Of a DNA stretch of 64,000 nucleotides, positions 46,956-56,565 are shown piece after piece (the first letter of the stretch is position 1; each line of letters starts with the position of its first letter). The DNA comes from Hyphomicrobiales bacterium (lineage in GTDB: Bacteria > Pseudomonadota > Alphaproteobacteria > Rhizobiales > Beijerinckiaceae). The notes below the pieces were generated by a model, which did not search any database, had not been told where the DNA came from, and worked only from the letters and a program-made list of their open reading frames with translations. The stretch lies in NCBI GenBank assembly GCA_004144595.1, contig SEEM01000008.1:31129-95128 (forward strand), in the 5' to 3' direction. The position numbers were made by a program, and so were the translations under genes.

Positions 46956-47345
46956 TCAAGCGCCTGGCATGCGCGCCGTGACCTCGATCTCGACCTTCAT
47001 CTCCGGCTTGAGCAGCCCGGCCACGACATAAATTCCGGCGGCCGGCCTGATCTCGCGGAAGAACGCGCCGCAGACGCCGAGCACCTGCTCGCAATAGCTG
47101 CGGTCGGTGACGAAATATTGCGCTCGCACGGCGTGGGCGAGCGAGGAGCCGGCTTCCTCCAGCACCGCGCTGATCGTGCGGAAGATGTTGCGCGCCTGCT
47201 CGGCCGGGTCCTCCGGCAGGATCATGGTGGCGTAATCGTAGCCGGTCGTGCCGGAGACGAAGACGAGGTCCCCGTCGATCACGGCGCGCGAATAGCCGAA
47301 GCTGTGCTCGAAGGGCGAGCCGGTGGAAATCAGGTGGCGGGTCAT
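46956..47345 (-). CDS. RidA-family (YjgF/YER057c) protein
   Basis: 129 residues, RidA-type single domain: HSFGYSRAVIDGDLVFVSGT near the start, IFRTISAVLEEAGSSLAHAV in the middle, and PEMKVEIEVTARMPGA at the end. Canonical RidA enzymes carry an arginine in a PAR motif, used to hydrolyse enamine/imine intermediates. Here that position reads RPAAGIYVVAGLLKP without an arginine. It therefore belongs to another subfamily and its imine-deaminase role is uncertain. Confidence 0.85.
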   Translation of the reverse strand: MTRHLISTGSPFEHSFGYSRAVIDGDLVFVSGTTGYDYATMILPEDPAEQARNIFRTISAVLEEAGSSLAHAVRAQYFVTDRSYCEQVLGVCGAFFREIRPAAGIYVVAGLLKPEMKVEIEVTARMPGA

Positions 47346-47419
47346 GGCGTCTCCGGGAGCTTGTATGCGGCAGCACGCTTGTCGAAAGCGGCCTCATACA
47401 CCACCCGTTTTCTGCAAGA

Positions 47420-48604
47420 TCAGCCCCGCCCTCCCTTCAGCGCGCGCAGCACCTTCTCGCCCGGCCGGCCGGTCTGGGGCATGCCGATCTTGGCCTCGAT
47501 CTCCTTGATCGCGGCCCGCGTCAGCGAACCAACGGCGCCGTCCGGCTCGCCGACATTGTAACCGCGCGCGATCAGCAGGCGCTGGAGCTCACGGCGCTGC
47601 TCGCGAGAGAGCGGCAGGTCGTCGGTCGGCCAGTCGCCCTGCACGCCCGGCTTGCCGCGCAAACGGTCGGATAGGAGCGAGATGGCGAGAGCATAGGAAT
47701 CAGCGCCATTGTAGCTGTAGGCAGCGTCATAGTTCTTGAAGACGAGGAAGGCCGGGCCGTTGCGCCCCGCCGGCATCAGCAACCCGGCATTGCCCGAGCC
47801 CGTCAGTGCCGAGCCGTCGAACTTGACGATGCCGCGCGAAGCCCAGCTCGAGACCGGCTGCTTCGGGTTGCGCCCGGTCGGGCCGGAATAGCCGCCGGGA
47901 ACGCGCACCTCGTAGCCCCAGCTCGCGCCGGTGACCCAACCGGCCTTGTCCATGAAGTTCGCGGTCGAATGCAAGGCGTCGGGGATCGAATCGACGAGGT
48001 CGCGTCGGCCGTCGCCATCGCCGTCGACCGCGAGCCTGAGATAAGTCGAGGGGATGAACTGGGTATGACCGAAGGCGCCGGCCCAGGAGCCGAACAACCG
48101 CTCGGGCCTGACATCGCCGCGCTGGATGATCTGCAGGGTCGCGATCAGCTCGCCCTTGAAGAAGGCATTGCGGCGCGGTGCCAGGCACGCGCCGGTCGAA
48201 AGCGCCTGGACGAGCGGCATCTTGCCCCGCGCCTTGCCGAAATCGCTCTCCACGCCCCAGACGGCGGCGATCGTGTGGCGGTCGACGCCGAAGCGCTGCT
48301 CGGCGGCAGCGAGGGTCGAGGCATGCTGGCGCATCATCGCGCGCCCTTCCGCCACCTTCTCCTCGTCGACCAGCGTGCCCAGATAGTCCCAGATCGGAGT
48401 CTTGAACTCCGGCTGGTTGTTCATGGCTTCGATGACCTTCATGTCCGGCTCGACGCCGGACATGGCCCGGTCGAAGGTCGCGCCAGAAACGCCCTTGGCG
48501 GCGGCCGCGGATTTCAGCCCGGCAAGGCAGGACTGGAACCCGCTCTGCGCCGAGGCGGCGGAAGCGAGAAGGACGAGTGGCAAGGCCAGTGTGATTGCGC
48601 GCAT
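47420..48604 (-). CDS. MltB-type lytic murein transglycosylase with peptidoglycan-binding domain
   Basis: About 394 residues. The signal peptide is MRAITLALPLVLLASAASAQ. The catalytic domain has TIAAVWGVESDFGKARGKMP with the catalytic Glu, then LFGSWAGAFGHTQFIPSTYL and LAVDGDGDGRRDLVDSIPDA with the GA and calcium-like loop. The C-terminal domain is a peptidoglycan_binding_1 module (LQRLLIARGYNVGEPDGAVG). It cleaves glycan strands in the periplasm with formation of anhydromuramyl ends. The start at 48604 (ATG) is set by the signal peptide. A CtrA-like half-site and three GAATC sites lie upstream. Confidence 0.92.
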   Translation of the reverse strand: MRAITLALPLVLLASAASAQSGFQSCLAGLKSAAAAKGVSGATFDRAMSGVEPDMKVIEAMNNQPEFKTPIWDYLGTLVDEEKVAEGRAMMRQHASTLAAAEQRFGVDRHTIAAVWGVESDFGKARGKMPLVQALSTGACLAPRRNAFFKGELIATLQIIQRGDVRPERLFGSWAGAFGHTQFIPSTYLRLAVDGDGDGRRDLVDSIPDALHSTANFMDKAGWVTGASWGYEVRVPGGYSGPTGRNPKQPVSSWASRGIVKFDGSALTGSGNAGLLMPAGRNGPAFLVFKNYDAAYSYNGADSYALAISLLSDRLRGKPGVQGDWPTDDLPLSREQRRELQRLLIARGYNVGEPDGAVGSLTRAAIKEIEAKIGMPQTGRPGEKVLRALKGGRG

Positions 48605-48650
48605 GGTCTCCACCGAATCGCAGAATTGACGCAAAACTAGGGCGCTGTGG

Positions 48651-48668
48651 TTAAGGGAGGTTAACCAT
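48651..48668. promoter_or_regulatory. CtrA-like half-sites (TTAA-N6-TTAACCAT) in the mltB/SemiSWEET gap
   Basis: TTAA at 48651 and TTAACCAT at 48661-48668. TTAACCAT is the known CtrA half-site, but the spacing is six rather than seven. GAATC sites lie at 48615, 48684 and 48692. The gap is divergent, between a murein transglycosylase and a SemiSWEET gene. Confidence 0.4.
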
Positions 48669-48738
48669 CGCGAATGGCGGTACGAATCAGCGAATCCGGC
48701 TATGGGGGAGCGAGCATCCCTCCCGCGATTCGCCCACC

Positions 48739-48999
48739 ATGTCGCCAGCCGCCATCGAGCTCCTCGGTTTCGCCGCAGCCACGCTGACCAGCCTGTGCTG
48801 GCTGCCGCAGGCCTGGCGCACCATCCGCACCCGCGACACCCACGCGATCTCGCTGTGGACGCAAGGATTGTTCGCGGCCGGCACGGCCTTGTGGCTAAGC
48901 TACGGCATCCAGATCCTGTCCTGGCCGGTCATCGCGGCGAATGCGCTGACGCTTTTCCTCGTCATCGCGATCATCGCCATGAAGCTGCGTTTCGGCTGA
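48739..48999 (+). CDS. SemiSWEET-family sugar transporter
   Basis: 86 residues and three membrane helices, a single PQ-loop repeat: SPAAIELLGFAAATLTSLCW, LPQAWRTIRTRDTHAISLWT with the conserved PQ, and ALWLSYGIQILSWPVIAANA. SemiSWEETs form dimers and let small sugars such as sucrose cross the membrane. Length and motif agree. The gene is divergent from the transglycosylase. The following DMT-type gene starts 54 bases later on the same strand. Confidence 0.88.
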   Translation: MSPAAIELLGFAAATLTSLCWLPQAWRTIRTRDTHAISLWTQGLFAAGTALWLSYGIQILSWPVIAANALTLFLVIAIIAMKLRFG

Positions 49000-49052
49000 A
49001 CGCCGGAACGCGCCTGAACCTGTTCCCGCCGCTGCGGAGAAGGCCCCCTCGC

Positions 49053-49409
49053 ATGCCCTCGCTTTCCATGGCCCATCTCCTGCCGATCGTGATGCTGTTC
49101 GGCTCGAACATCTTCATGACCTTCGCTTGGTACGGGCATCTCAGCTACAAGAGCACCGCGATCTGGCTCGCCATCCTCGCGAGCTGGATGATCGCCTTGC
49201 CCGAATACATGCTGGCCGTGCCCGCCAACCGCATCGGCTCGGCTGTCTATTCCGCCGCCGAGCTCAAGACGATGCAGGAGGTCATCACCCTGCTCGTTTT
49301 CGCCGGCTTCTCGGTGTTCTGGCTGAAGGAATCGCTGACCTGGAGCCACGCGATCGGCTTCGCCCTGATCGCTGCCGGCGCCTTCTTCATCTTCCACGCC
49401 AAGGCCTGA
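49053..49409 (+). CDS. DMT family protein (DUF486)
   Basis: 118 residues with four membrane helices. LPIVMLFGSNIFMTFAWYGH, the typical start; AIWLAILASWMIALPEYMLA; VPANRIGSAVYSAAELKTMQ; and FAGFSVFWLKESLTWSHAIG follow. DUF486 proteins are small drug/metabolite-type carriers of unknown substrate. GCGGAGAAGG lies 15 bases upstream of the first ATG. An ATG at 49068 is also possible. Confidence 0.85.
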   Translation: MPSLSMAHLLPIVMLFGSNIFMTFAWYGHLSYKSTAIWLAILASWMIALPEYMLAVPANRIGSAVYSAAELKTMQEVITLLVFAGFSVFWLKESLTWSHAIGFALIAAGAFFIFHAKA

Positions 49410-49448
49410 GCGCCGCGCTTCAACGTCTCTTCGATAGGACCGACTGCC

Positions 49449-49751
49449 TTGCAAAAGACGGCACTGCTTCTCTGCGGCCTTGTGCTCGCCCCCGCTGCGG
49501 CCCTCGCCGGGCCGACCTGCAGCCCGAGCACCGAAACCGTTCGCATCCTCTCGGCAGCCTCGCCGAGCGCCGTCCACCGCAACTGGCAGGGCGGCAAGCA
49601 GGTCGGCTATGGCTGGTCGCTCCAGGTCGAGCGCAGCGCCCATGACGCCGCCGGCACCGAATATTATGTCGGTGACCTCTACGACCCCAATGGCAGCCTC
49701 GCGACCCGCAAGGTCTTCGTCATCGAGCGCGAGTGGGATTGCGGGCCCTGA
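49449..49751 (+). CDS. Small secreted protein of unknown function
   Basis: 100 residues from TTG 49449. Signal peptide QKTALLLCGLVLAPAAALAG; the mature part holds a first Cys (PTCSPSTE) and a last Cys (REWDCGP) that could form a disulfide. Aromatic residues (QVGYGWSLQVER, YYVGDLYDPNG) suggest a compact beta domain. No family is recognised. TTG is the only start that leaves the signal peptide intact. A repeat cluster follows. Confidence 0.6.
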   Translation: MQKTALLLCGLVLAPAAALAGPTCSPSTETVRILSAASPSAVHRNWQGGKQVGYGWSLQVERSAHDAAGTEYYVGDLYDPNGSLATRKVFVIEREWDCGP

Positions 49752-49763
49752 TCGGCGCCTGGA

Positions 49764-49807
49764 GCATTTTCGAGCGAAGTGGACACCGGTTCGCATAAAG
49801 AAAATGC
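49764..49807. repeat. Palindromic repeat related to family A
   Basis: Outer arms GCATTTTC (49764-49771) and GAAAATGC (49800-49807), with inner GCGAA (49774) and TTCGC (49790). It is a typical rhizobial intergenic palindrome. Confidence 0.75.
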
Positions 49808-49821
49808 GATAAAACCAAGGT

Positions 49822-49860
49822 CTAGGGCAATTCCGCCCTTCGAATTCGGAATTGCCCTAG
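49822..49860. repeat. Perfect 14-bp inverted repeat at the end of the PQQ gene
   Basis: CTAGGGCAATTCCG (49822-49835) and CGGAATTGCCCTAG (49847-49860) around an 11-base loop. The right arm carries the TAG stop (reverse CTA 49857-49859) of the PQQ-type dehydrogenase gene. Confidence 0.8.
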
Positions 49861-50990
49861 CGAGCCGGCAGCACCCTCAGGACCTTTCCGTCGGTATCGT
49901 CGCTGAGCAGATAGAGGAAGCCGTCCGGCCCCTGGACGACGTCACGGATGCGCGCGCCGATATCGGTCAGAAGCCGCTCCTCGCCCGTCACCTTCTCCCC
50001 CTCGGTCGAGAGCCTGACCAGCATCTGCCCGGCCAGCGCCCCGACGAAGAGCGAGTTCTTCCAGGCCGGCCAGACGGAGCCGGTGTAGAAAGCAGCGCCC
50101 GAGGGCGCGATCGACGGGTCCCAGTAGAACAACGGCTGCTCCATGCCGGGCTTCGCCGTGCCCTCGCCGATCTTCGCTCCGGAATAGTCGACGCCGTAGG
50201 TGATGACCGGCCAGCCGTAATTCAGCCCGGCCTTGGGCGTGTTGACCTCGTCGCCGCCACGCGCGGCATGTTCGGCGGTCCAGAGCTGCCCGGTCGTGGG
50301 ATGCAGCGCCGCGCCTTGGACGTTGCGATGGCCGATCGACCAGATCTCCGGAGCCCAGCCGTCCTTCTTGGGGTTGTCGGCCGGCGTCGCTCCATCAGGC
50401 CGGATGCGGATGACCTTGCCGATGTGGTTGGCGGGGTTCTGCGCCTGGTCGCGCTGGCTGTAGCGATCGCCCACCGTGACGAAGAGCGCGCCTGTCCGGT
50501 CGAAGACCAGACGGGAACCGAAATGCATATTTGAGCTGATCGTCGGCATCTGCCGGAAGATGACCTCGACCGCCGTCAGCGTCGTGCCCTGCTCGTTCAG
50601 GCGCCCGCGCGCGACGCTGGTGCCGTTGCCGCCCGAACGCGGCTCGGAAAAGGAGAGATAGACGAGCCGGTTCTGCGCGAAGGCGGGATCGAGCGCGATA
50701 CCGAGCAACCCGCCCTGCCCGCGCGCCAGCACGCTCGGGACGCCGTTGATGGGCCGGGAGAGCTTGCCGTCAGCCTCGACGAGCCGGAGCCGGCCCGGCC
50801 GCTCGGTGACCAGCATGCGTCCATCCGGCAGGAAGGCGAGACCCCAGGGGTTTTCCAGCCCGCTGGCTACGGTTTCGACAGCAAGCTCACCGGCGCTGGA
50901 GGGATAGCGCTTCTGGGCCGATGCCGGCAGCGCCGGGCTCGCGAGCGCGAGCACTGTCCCGAGCAACCCCATCAGACCCAATCGCAGCAT
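49857..50990 (-). CDS. PQQ-dependent sugar dehydrogenase (soluble aldose dehydrogenase-like)
   Basis: 377 residues with a signal peptide (MLRLGLMGLLGTVLALASPA). The beta-propeller of the soluble glucose dehydrogenase type is visible in ASGLENPWGLAFLPDGRMLV and QGGLLGIALDPAFAQNRLVY, and in IWSIGHRNVQGAALHPTTGQ and LWTAEHAARGGDEVNTPKAG. It should oxidise sugars in the periplasm with PQQ. The stop codon lies in a palindromic repeat, so the last residues (RVLPAR) may be shaped by repeat insertion. No PQQ-synthesis genes are in this window. Confidence 0.9.
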   Translation of the reverse strand: MLRLGLMGLLGTVLALASPALPASAQKRYPSSAGELAVETVASGLENPWGLAFLPDGRMLVTERPGRLRLVEADGKLSRPINGVPSVLARGQGGLLGIALDPAFAQNRLVYLSFSEPRSGGNGTSVARGRLNEQGTTLTAVEVIFRQMPTISSNMHFGSRLVFDRTGALFVTVGDRYSQRDQAQNPANHIGKVIRIRPDGATPADNPKKDGWAPEIWSIGHRNVQGAALHPTTGQLWTAEHAARGGDEVNTPKAGLNYGWPVITYGVDYSGAKIGEGTAKPGMEQPLFYWDPSIAPSGAAFYTGSVWPAWKNSLFVGALAGQMLVRLSTEGEKVTGEERLLTDIGARIRDVVQGPDGFLYLLSDDTDGKVLRVLPAR

Positions 50991-51148
50991 GATCGTCTCC
51001 TCGCTCCGCCTGCCCCACGCACCGGAGATAGAGGGGAACGCCTCTGACCACCAAGCCGTTGCGATGAACTCACGACGAAGTGAGACGACCGGCAGGATCA
51101 GTCCGGCCGAAGCGATGCGCCGGCCGGACTGGACTGAGATGCTGCCGC

Positions 51149-52123
51149 TTACTCCGGCTTCACGCCGGCATCCGCGATGATCTGCTTCCAGGTCGCGATT
51201 TCCTGGGCGTGATAGGGCTTGAACGCGGCGGGATCGCGCACCTTGAGCGTGAAGCCGAGCTTCAGGATCGCCTCGCGCGTCTCGGGCTTGTTCAGCGAGG
51301 CGAGGACGGCCTTGGAGAGGGTGTCGAGCACGGCATCCGGCGTCTTCGCCGGGGCGAAGAAGGCCGCCCAGGAATCGGCGTCGGCATTGCTGACGCCCTG
51401 CTCGCGCAGCGTCGGGATGTCCTTGGCGCGCGGGTTGCGCTCCGGGCTTGCCAGCGCCAGCGCGCGCAGCGTGCCGGAATTGATCTGCTCCAGCACGCTC
51501 GGCAGCGTCGAATTGGCGATGTCGATGCGGTCGGCGATGATCTCCTGCACCAGCGGCGCCGCTCCCCTGAAGGGCACGTGCGTCATCTTGATGCCAGTGC
51601 GCTGCATGAACAGCTCCATCGCCAGATGCGAGCCGGAACCGACGCCGGTCGAGCCGTAATTCAGCTTGCCCGGATCGGCCTTGGCCAGCGCGATCAGCTC
51701 CTGGATGTTCTTGGCCGGCAGGCCGTTGCGCACGACGAAGGCGTGCTCGAAGGCGCCGACGCCGGCAAGCGGCGCGAAGTCCTTCACCGCGTCGTAGCCC
51801 GGCTCCTTGAGCAGGAACATGTTGTTGCCATGCGTCTGGTTGTTGCCGAAGACGATGGTGTAGCCGTCGGCCGGACCATGGGCGACGGCACGGGTGCCGA
51901 CCGCGCCCGAGGCGCCGGCGCGGTTGTCGACCACGACATTGTGCCCGAAGGCGACCGTGAGGTCCTGCGCCACGAACCGCGCGATGGCATCGGTGGGCCC
52001 GCCCGCCGGATAGGGCACGACCAGGGTGACGACCTTGCTCGGGAAGCTCTGGGCCCGGACGATCGACGGAGCGAAGACGGCGCCGGCCATCAGGCCGAGC
52101 GTGGAGCGGCGGGTCAACGACAT
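51149..52123 (-). CDS. TctC-type tripartite tricarboxylate transporter substrate-binding protein
   Basis: About 324 residues. Signal peptide SLTRRSTLGLMAGAVFAPSI is followed by KVVTLVVPYPAGGPTDAIAR, the TctC start, then FGHNVVVDNRAGASGAVGTR and LNYGSTGVGSGSHLAMELFM. The periplasmic protein binds a carboxylate for a TctAB membrane pump. No tctA or tctB is near, so this is an orphan binding protein, of the kind abundant in betaproteobacteria and Bosea. ATG 52123 has GGGAGGAAGTCC upstream. Confidence 0.92.
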   Translation of the reverse strand: MSLTRRSTLGLMAGAVFAPSIVRAQSFPSKVVTLVVPYPAGGPTDAIARFVAQDLTVAFGHNVVVDNRAGASGAVGTRAVAHGPADGYTIVFGNNQTHGNNMFLLKEPGYDAVKDFAPLAGVGAFEHAFVVRNGLPAKNIQELIALAKADPGKLNYGSTGVGSGSHLAMELFMQRTGIKMTHVPFRGAAPLVQEIIADRIDIANSTLPSVLEQINSGTLRALALASPERNPRAKDIPTLREQGVSNADADSWAAFFAPAKTPDAVLDTLSKAVLASLNKPETREAILKLGFTLKVRDPAAFKPYHAQEIATWKQIIADAGVKPE

Positions 52124-52255
52124 GGACTTCCTCCCGGGCACCCGCCTGAATGGCGGGCCTGCTTTGCGGCGAGATTTACGGGCAAAGGAACGGTGCGTCC
52201 AGCGGCACCTAAGGCGCAGGCAGCCTCGGCCGATATGCGATAAACGCGTAACAAT

Positions 52256-52735
52256 TCACCCACTGAGCCCCGCCCGCTTCAGCCGCTGGATCGCGAGATC
52301 GAGCGCCTGCAGGAAGGCCGAGCGATCCTTCGGCGAGAACGGCTTGGGCCCGCCGCTGGCCGCGCCCATCGCGCGCAGATCCTCCATCATGTCGCGGGTC
52401 GCCAGCGCCATGCCGATCGAGGCTTCGGTGAAGGGCTTGCCGGTCGGCCCGATGACGTCGGCACCGGCCTTGATGCAGCGATCGGCCAAGGGAATGTCGG
52501 AGGTGATGACGATCGCGCCACGCGAGACGCGTTCCGCGATCCAGTCGTCGGCAGCATCGAAATTGCCGGGCACCGTCACGCGCTCGATCCAGGGTTCGCG
52601 CGGCACGTTCAGGAAGCTGTTGGCGACGACGAAGACATGCAGGCCGTGGCGGCCGGCGACGCGATAGACCTCGTCCTTCACCGGGCAGGCGTCGGCATCG
52701 ACATAAACAGCGATCGGTCCGGCAGAGCTCGTCAT
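52256..52735 (-). CDS. YaiI/YqxD family (DUF188) protein
   Basis: About 159 residues: [20 protein letters not shown] (the conserved VDADACPVK signature), [20 protein letters not shown] and [23 protein letters not shown]188 proteins resemble PIN-fold nucleases, with acidic residues, but their role is unknown. The ATG at 52735 matches the family start. It is divergent from aatA. Confidence 0.9.
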   Translation of the reverse strand: MTSSAGPIAVYVDADACPVKDEVYRVAGRHGLHVFVVANSFLNVPREPWIERVTVPGNFDAADDWIAERVSRGAIVITSDIPLADRCIKAGADVIGPTGKPFTEASIGMALATRDMMEDLRAMGAASGGPKPFSPKDRSAFLQALDLAIQRLKRAGLSG

Positions 52736-52836
52736 GGCCCGGCCTTCGCATGCCGGAGCCGCAAGGGCAAACCGTTCCAAATTCACGACGCTTCTGCAAA
52801 ACATCAAGCAGTTGCGCTTGCGATCATCTCCGCTGA

Positions 52837-54102
<1,266 letters not shown>

Positions 54103-54107
54103 GCACG

Positions 54108-54530
54108 ATGACCAAAGGCGCCCCCACGCGCCGGATCGTTCTGGCCGGGAGCCTCGTGCTCCCGGCCTCTTTCGTTTTCGGGCAATCGGTCGCGACGCTG
54201 TCGCCCCGCGAAGCCCATGAGGCCGCGCAGGCGAAGCGCGTCCTGTTCGTCGATATTCGCGGCACGCAGGAATGGGCCGATACCGGAATCCCGCAGGGCG
54301 CCCTGCCCCTGGACATCGACGCACCGGCCTTCGAGGTCAGGATCGCGGGCTTGCGCCTCGACAATCCCGGCATGCGCATCGTCATGATCGACCGCACGGG
54401 CGCGCAGGCGGTCGCCGTGGCGCAGAAGCTCGCCGGGCGCGGCTGGCGCGATCTTGCCGCTGTGCGCGGAGGGATGCTGGGCCCAGGAGGGTGGCTGGCG
54501 GAGAAGCTGCCGGTGACGGCCTATCCCTGA
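54108..54530 (+). CDS. Rhodanese-like domain protein lacking the catalytic Cys
   Basis: 140 residues. The signal-like N-terminus [20 protein letters not shown] suggests export. The rhodanese fold is visible in [40 protein letters not shown] and [20 protein letters not shown]. In active rhodaneses the loop begins with Cys, but here the residue at that place is Asp (MIDRTGAQA). Sulfur transfer is therefore not expected. It may bind a ligand or act as a regulatory subunit. It follows aatA by five bases and overlaps the 3' end of the convergent trmD by ten. Confidence 0.75.
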   Translation: MTKGAPTRRIVLAGSLVLPASFVFGQSVATLSPREAHEAAQAKRVLFVDIRGTQEWADTGIPQGALPLDIDAPAFEVRIAGLRLDNPGMRIVMIDRTGAQAVAVAQKLAGRGWRDLAAVRGGMLGPGGWLAEKLPVTAYP

Positions 54531-55216
54531 TCCCGCTTGGCAAGCAGATCCGGCCGCCGCTCCCGCGTGATCTGCTCCGCCTCCGCCCGCCGCCACTTCG
54601 CGATGCGGGCATGGTCCCCCGAGAGCAGCGCTTCGGGCAGTCCCCTGCCCTCCCATTCGCGCGGGCGGGTATAGTGCGGGTATTCGAGCAGGCCATTCTC
54701 GAAGCTCTCGTCCTCGCCGGACGCGACCTTGCCCATCACGCCGGGGATCAGGCGCACGCAGGCGTCGAGCAGCGTCAGCGCCGCCATCTCGCCACCGGAG
54801 AGGATGTAGTCGCCGATCGAAACCTCGATCAGGTTGCGCCCTTCGATCACCCGCTCATCGACGCCCTCGAAGCGCCCGCAGACGATGACGAGGCCCGCAC
54901 CTTGAGCCCAGTCGCGAACCTGCTCCTGCTTGAGCGGCCGCCCGCGCGGCGACATCAGCAGGCGCGGGCGCGCATCATCTGCAGGCACCGCCGCGTCGAT
55001 CGCCGCCGCCAGCACGTCACAGCGCAACACCATGCCGGCGCCGCCGCCGGCCGGGTTGTCGTCGACATTGCGATGGCGGCCGATGCCGTGATCGCGGATC
55101 CGGTGGGTATCGAGCGACCACAACCCCTTGCGCAGCCCCTCGCCGGCCAGCGAAATGCCGAGCGGCCCCGGAAACATCTCCGGATAGAGCGTCAGGATCG
55201 AGGCGCGGAAGGACAT
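54521..55216 (-). CDS. trmD: tRNA (guanine-N1)-methyltransferase
   Basis: 231 residues. It methylates G37 of tRNAs to prevent frameshifting. [20 protein letters not shown], the start; [20 protein letters not shown]; and [20 protein letters not shown], the SAM-binding trefoil knot, follow. [20 protein letters not shown] is the tRNA contact region. The ATG at 55216 gives the family length. It is the last gene of the rpsP-rimM-HAD-trmD group, with only four bases to the HAD stop. rplS, the usual next gene, is absent here. Confidence 0.96.
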   Translation of the reverse strand: MSFRASILTLYPEMFPGPLGISLAGEGLRKGLWSLDTHRIRDHGIGRHRNVDDNPAGGGAGMVLRCDVLAAAIDAAVPADDARPRLLMSPRGRPLKQEQVRDWAQGAGLVIVCGRFEGVDERVIEGRNLIEVSIGDYILSGGEMAALTLLDACVRLIPGVMGKVASGEDESFENGLLEYPHYTRPREWEGRGLPEALLSGDHARIAKWRRAEAEQITRERRPDLLAKRDQG

Positions 55217-55220
55217 GCCT

Positions 55221-55892
55221 TCAAGCAAAGCGCAGGGCCGGCAAACCGTCCAGCCCCGTGAAATCAGGGGCCGACGCGATCAGGTTGTCATAGCCCGCGA
55301 AACCCTCTGGACCGAGCAGGGTGAGCAGCGCCACGGCCCGCATGCCGGCGCGGCGCGCCGCCTCGACGCCGAGCGGCGCATCCTCGAAGACGATGCAGTC
55401 GGCGGGATCGACCTTCATCCGCTCGGCCGCAGCGAGGAACATGTCGGGATGCGGCTTGCCGCGGAAACCCTGGCTCGGCGAAACGATCGTCGCGAAGCGC
55501 CGGCGCAGGTCGAGCGCATCCAGCACGACCTCGATATTGTCAGGTGGCGCGGCAGTACCGACCGCCATCGGCACGCCAGCCGCATCGGCGCGCGCCATCA
55601 GATCGAGCAGGCCGGCGGTCGCCGCGACATGCGGACGATAGGCCTCGCGATAGAGCGCTTCCTTGGCATCGCCCATCGCCGCGATCTCGTCGGCGGTCGC
55701 GCCCTGAAAATAAGGCCCTACGATCTCGGCCAGCGCCATGCCGGCGGTGCGGGCCGAAAAGGTCCCGCGATCGAAGGGCAGTTTGTTGCTGACGTGCCAG
55801 CTCTCCCAGGCATCGTCATGGAAGCGCATATTGTCGACGATGGTGCCGTCCATGTCGAAGATCAGGGCGCGGGCCGGCCTATCGCTTGTCAT
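55221..55892 (-). CDS. HAD-family hydrolase (beta-phosphoglucomutase-like)
   Basis: 223 residues. [20 protein letters not shown] has the DxD nucleophile, and a helical cap follows. [20 protein letters not shown] carries motif [22 protein letters not shown] the lysine and [20 protein letters not shown] the acidic motif. It is probably a sugar-phosphate or nucleotide phosphatase or mutase. It overlaps rimM by fourteen bases and ends four bases before trmD. The usual alphaproteobacterial order has rimM next to trmD directly, so this is an insertion or local fusion of operons. Confidence 0.88.
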   Translation of the reverse strand: MTSDRPARALIFDMDGTIVDNMRFHDDAWESWHVSNKLPFDRGTFSARTAGMALAEIVGPYFQGATADEIAAMGDAKEALYREAYRPHVAATAGLLDLMARADAAGVPMAVGTAAPPDNIEVVLDALDLRRRFATIVSPSQGFRGKPHPDMFLAAAERMKVDPADCIVFEDAPLGVEAARRAGMRAVALLTLLGPEGFAGYDNLIASAPDFTGLDGLPALRFA

Positions 55893-56406
55893 CGTCGGGC
55901 TCGAACAATCCCAATGGGGGCTCGGCCTCGATCCGACGCGCGGCGATGTCGATGCGCGGCGCAAAGGCCTTGGTGAAAGGCATGAGGACGAAGCGTCCAT
56001 CCGGCGTCTTGATATCGAGCAGGTCGCCGGCACCGTAATTCTCGACCATGGTGACGGTGCCGAGCACGACGCCATCGGGCCCCACCACGCTGCAACCCAT
56101 CAAGTCGGCGTGCAGGAATTCGTCTTCGTCCGCATCCGCCGAGAGCTTGTCGCGGGCGACGAACAGCTCGGTCCCGGTCAGCGCCTCGGCCGCCTCGCGC
56201 GTCGTCACGCCCTTGAGCCGGGCGACGACCACTTCCTTGGCGGGGCGGATATCGGTGATCTCGAAATTGCGGCCCTTGCCATCGGACAAGGCGCCGTAAC
56301 CGGCGATCCCGAGGGGATCGCCGGTGAAGGTCTTGATCCTGACATCGCCACGCACGCCATGGGGCGCGCCGACGACACCGAGCAGGATGAGATTTTCGTC
56401 AGACAT
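55879..56406 (-). CDS. rimM: Ribosome maturation factor RimM
   Basis: About 175 residues from ATG 56406. LILLGVVGAPHGVRGDVRIK is the RimM start, AEALTGTELFVARDKLSADA precedes the C-terminal PRC-barrel, and YGAGDLLDIKTPDGRFVLMP with AFAPRIDIAARRIEAEPPLG completes it. It helps 30S assembly via ribosomal protein S19. An upstream Met at 56424 is possible. The HAD gene overlaps its 3' end by fourteen bases. A palindromic repeat fills much of the gap to rpsP. Confidence 0.95.
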   Translation of the reverse strand: MSDENLILLGVVGAPHGVRGDVRIKTFTGDPLGIAGYGALSDGKGRNFEITDIRPAKEVVVARLKGVTTREAAEALTGTELFVARDKLSADADEDEFLHADLMGCSVVGPDGVVLGTVTMVENYGAGDLLDIKTPDGRFVLMPFTKAFAPRIDIAARRIEAEPPLGLFEPDDDKR

Positions 56407-56447
56407 GGGAGGCGGCCCGGACAAGCATTGTTACGAGAGCCACGGCG

Positions 56448-56540
56448 GTCACGCTCGCCGTTGTGGCGAGCATCCACGTCTTGAACAACGGCCACGGCCA
56501 GCGAAGGCGTGGATGGTCGGGACAAGCCCGACCATGACGA
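56448..56540. repeat. Palindromic repeat, family B, between rpsP and rimM
   Basis: GTCACGCTCGCCGTTGTGGC opens it and GGTCGGGACAAGCCCGACCA closes it. It lies within the 159-base gap between two genes of the ribosomal operon. Confidence 0.8.
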
Positions 56541-56565
56541 CCTGCATCGCTGGCCGCGGGGCGCA

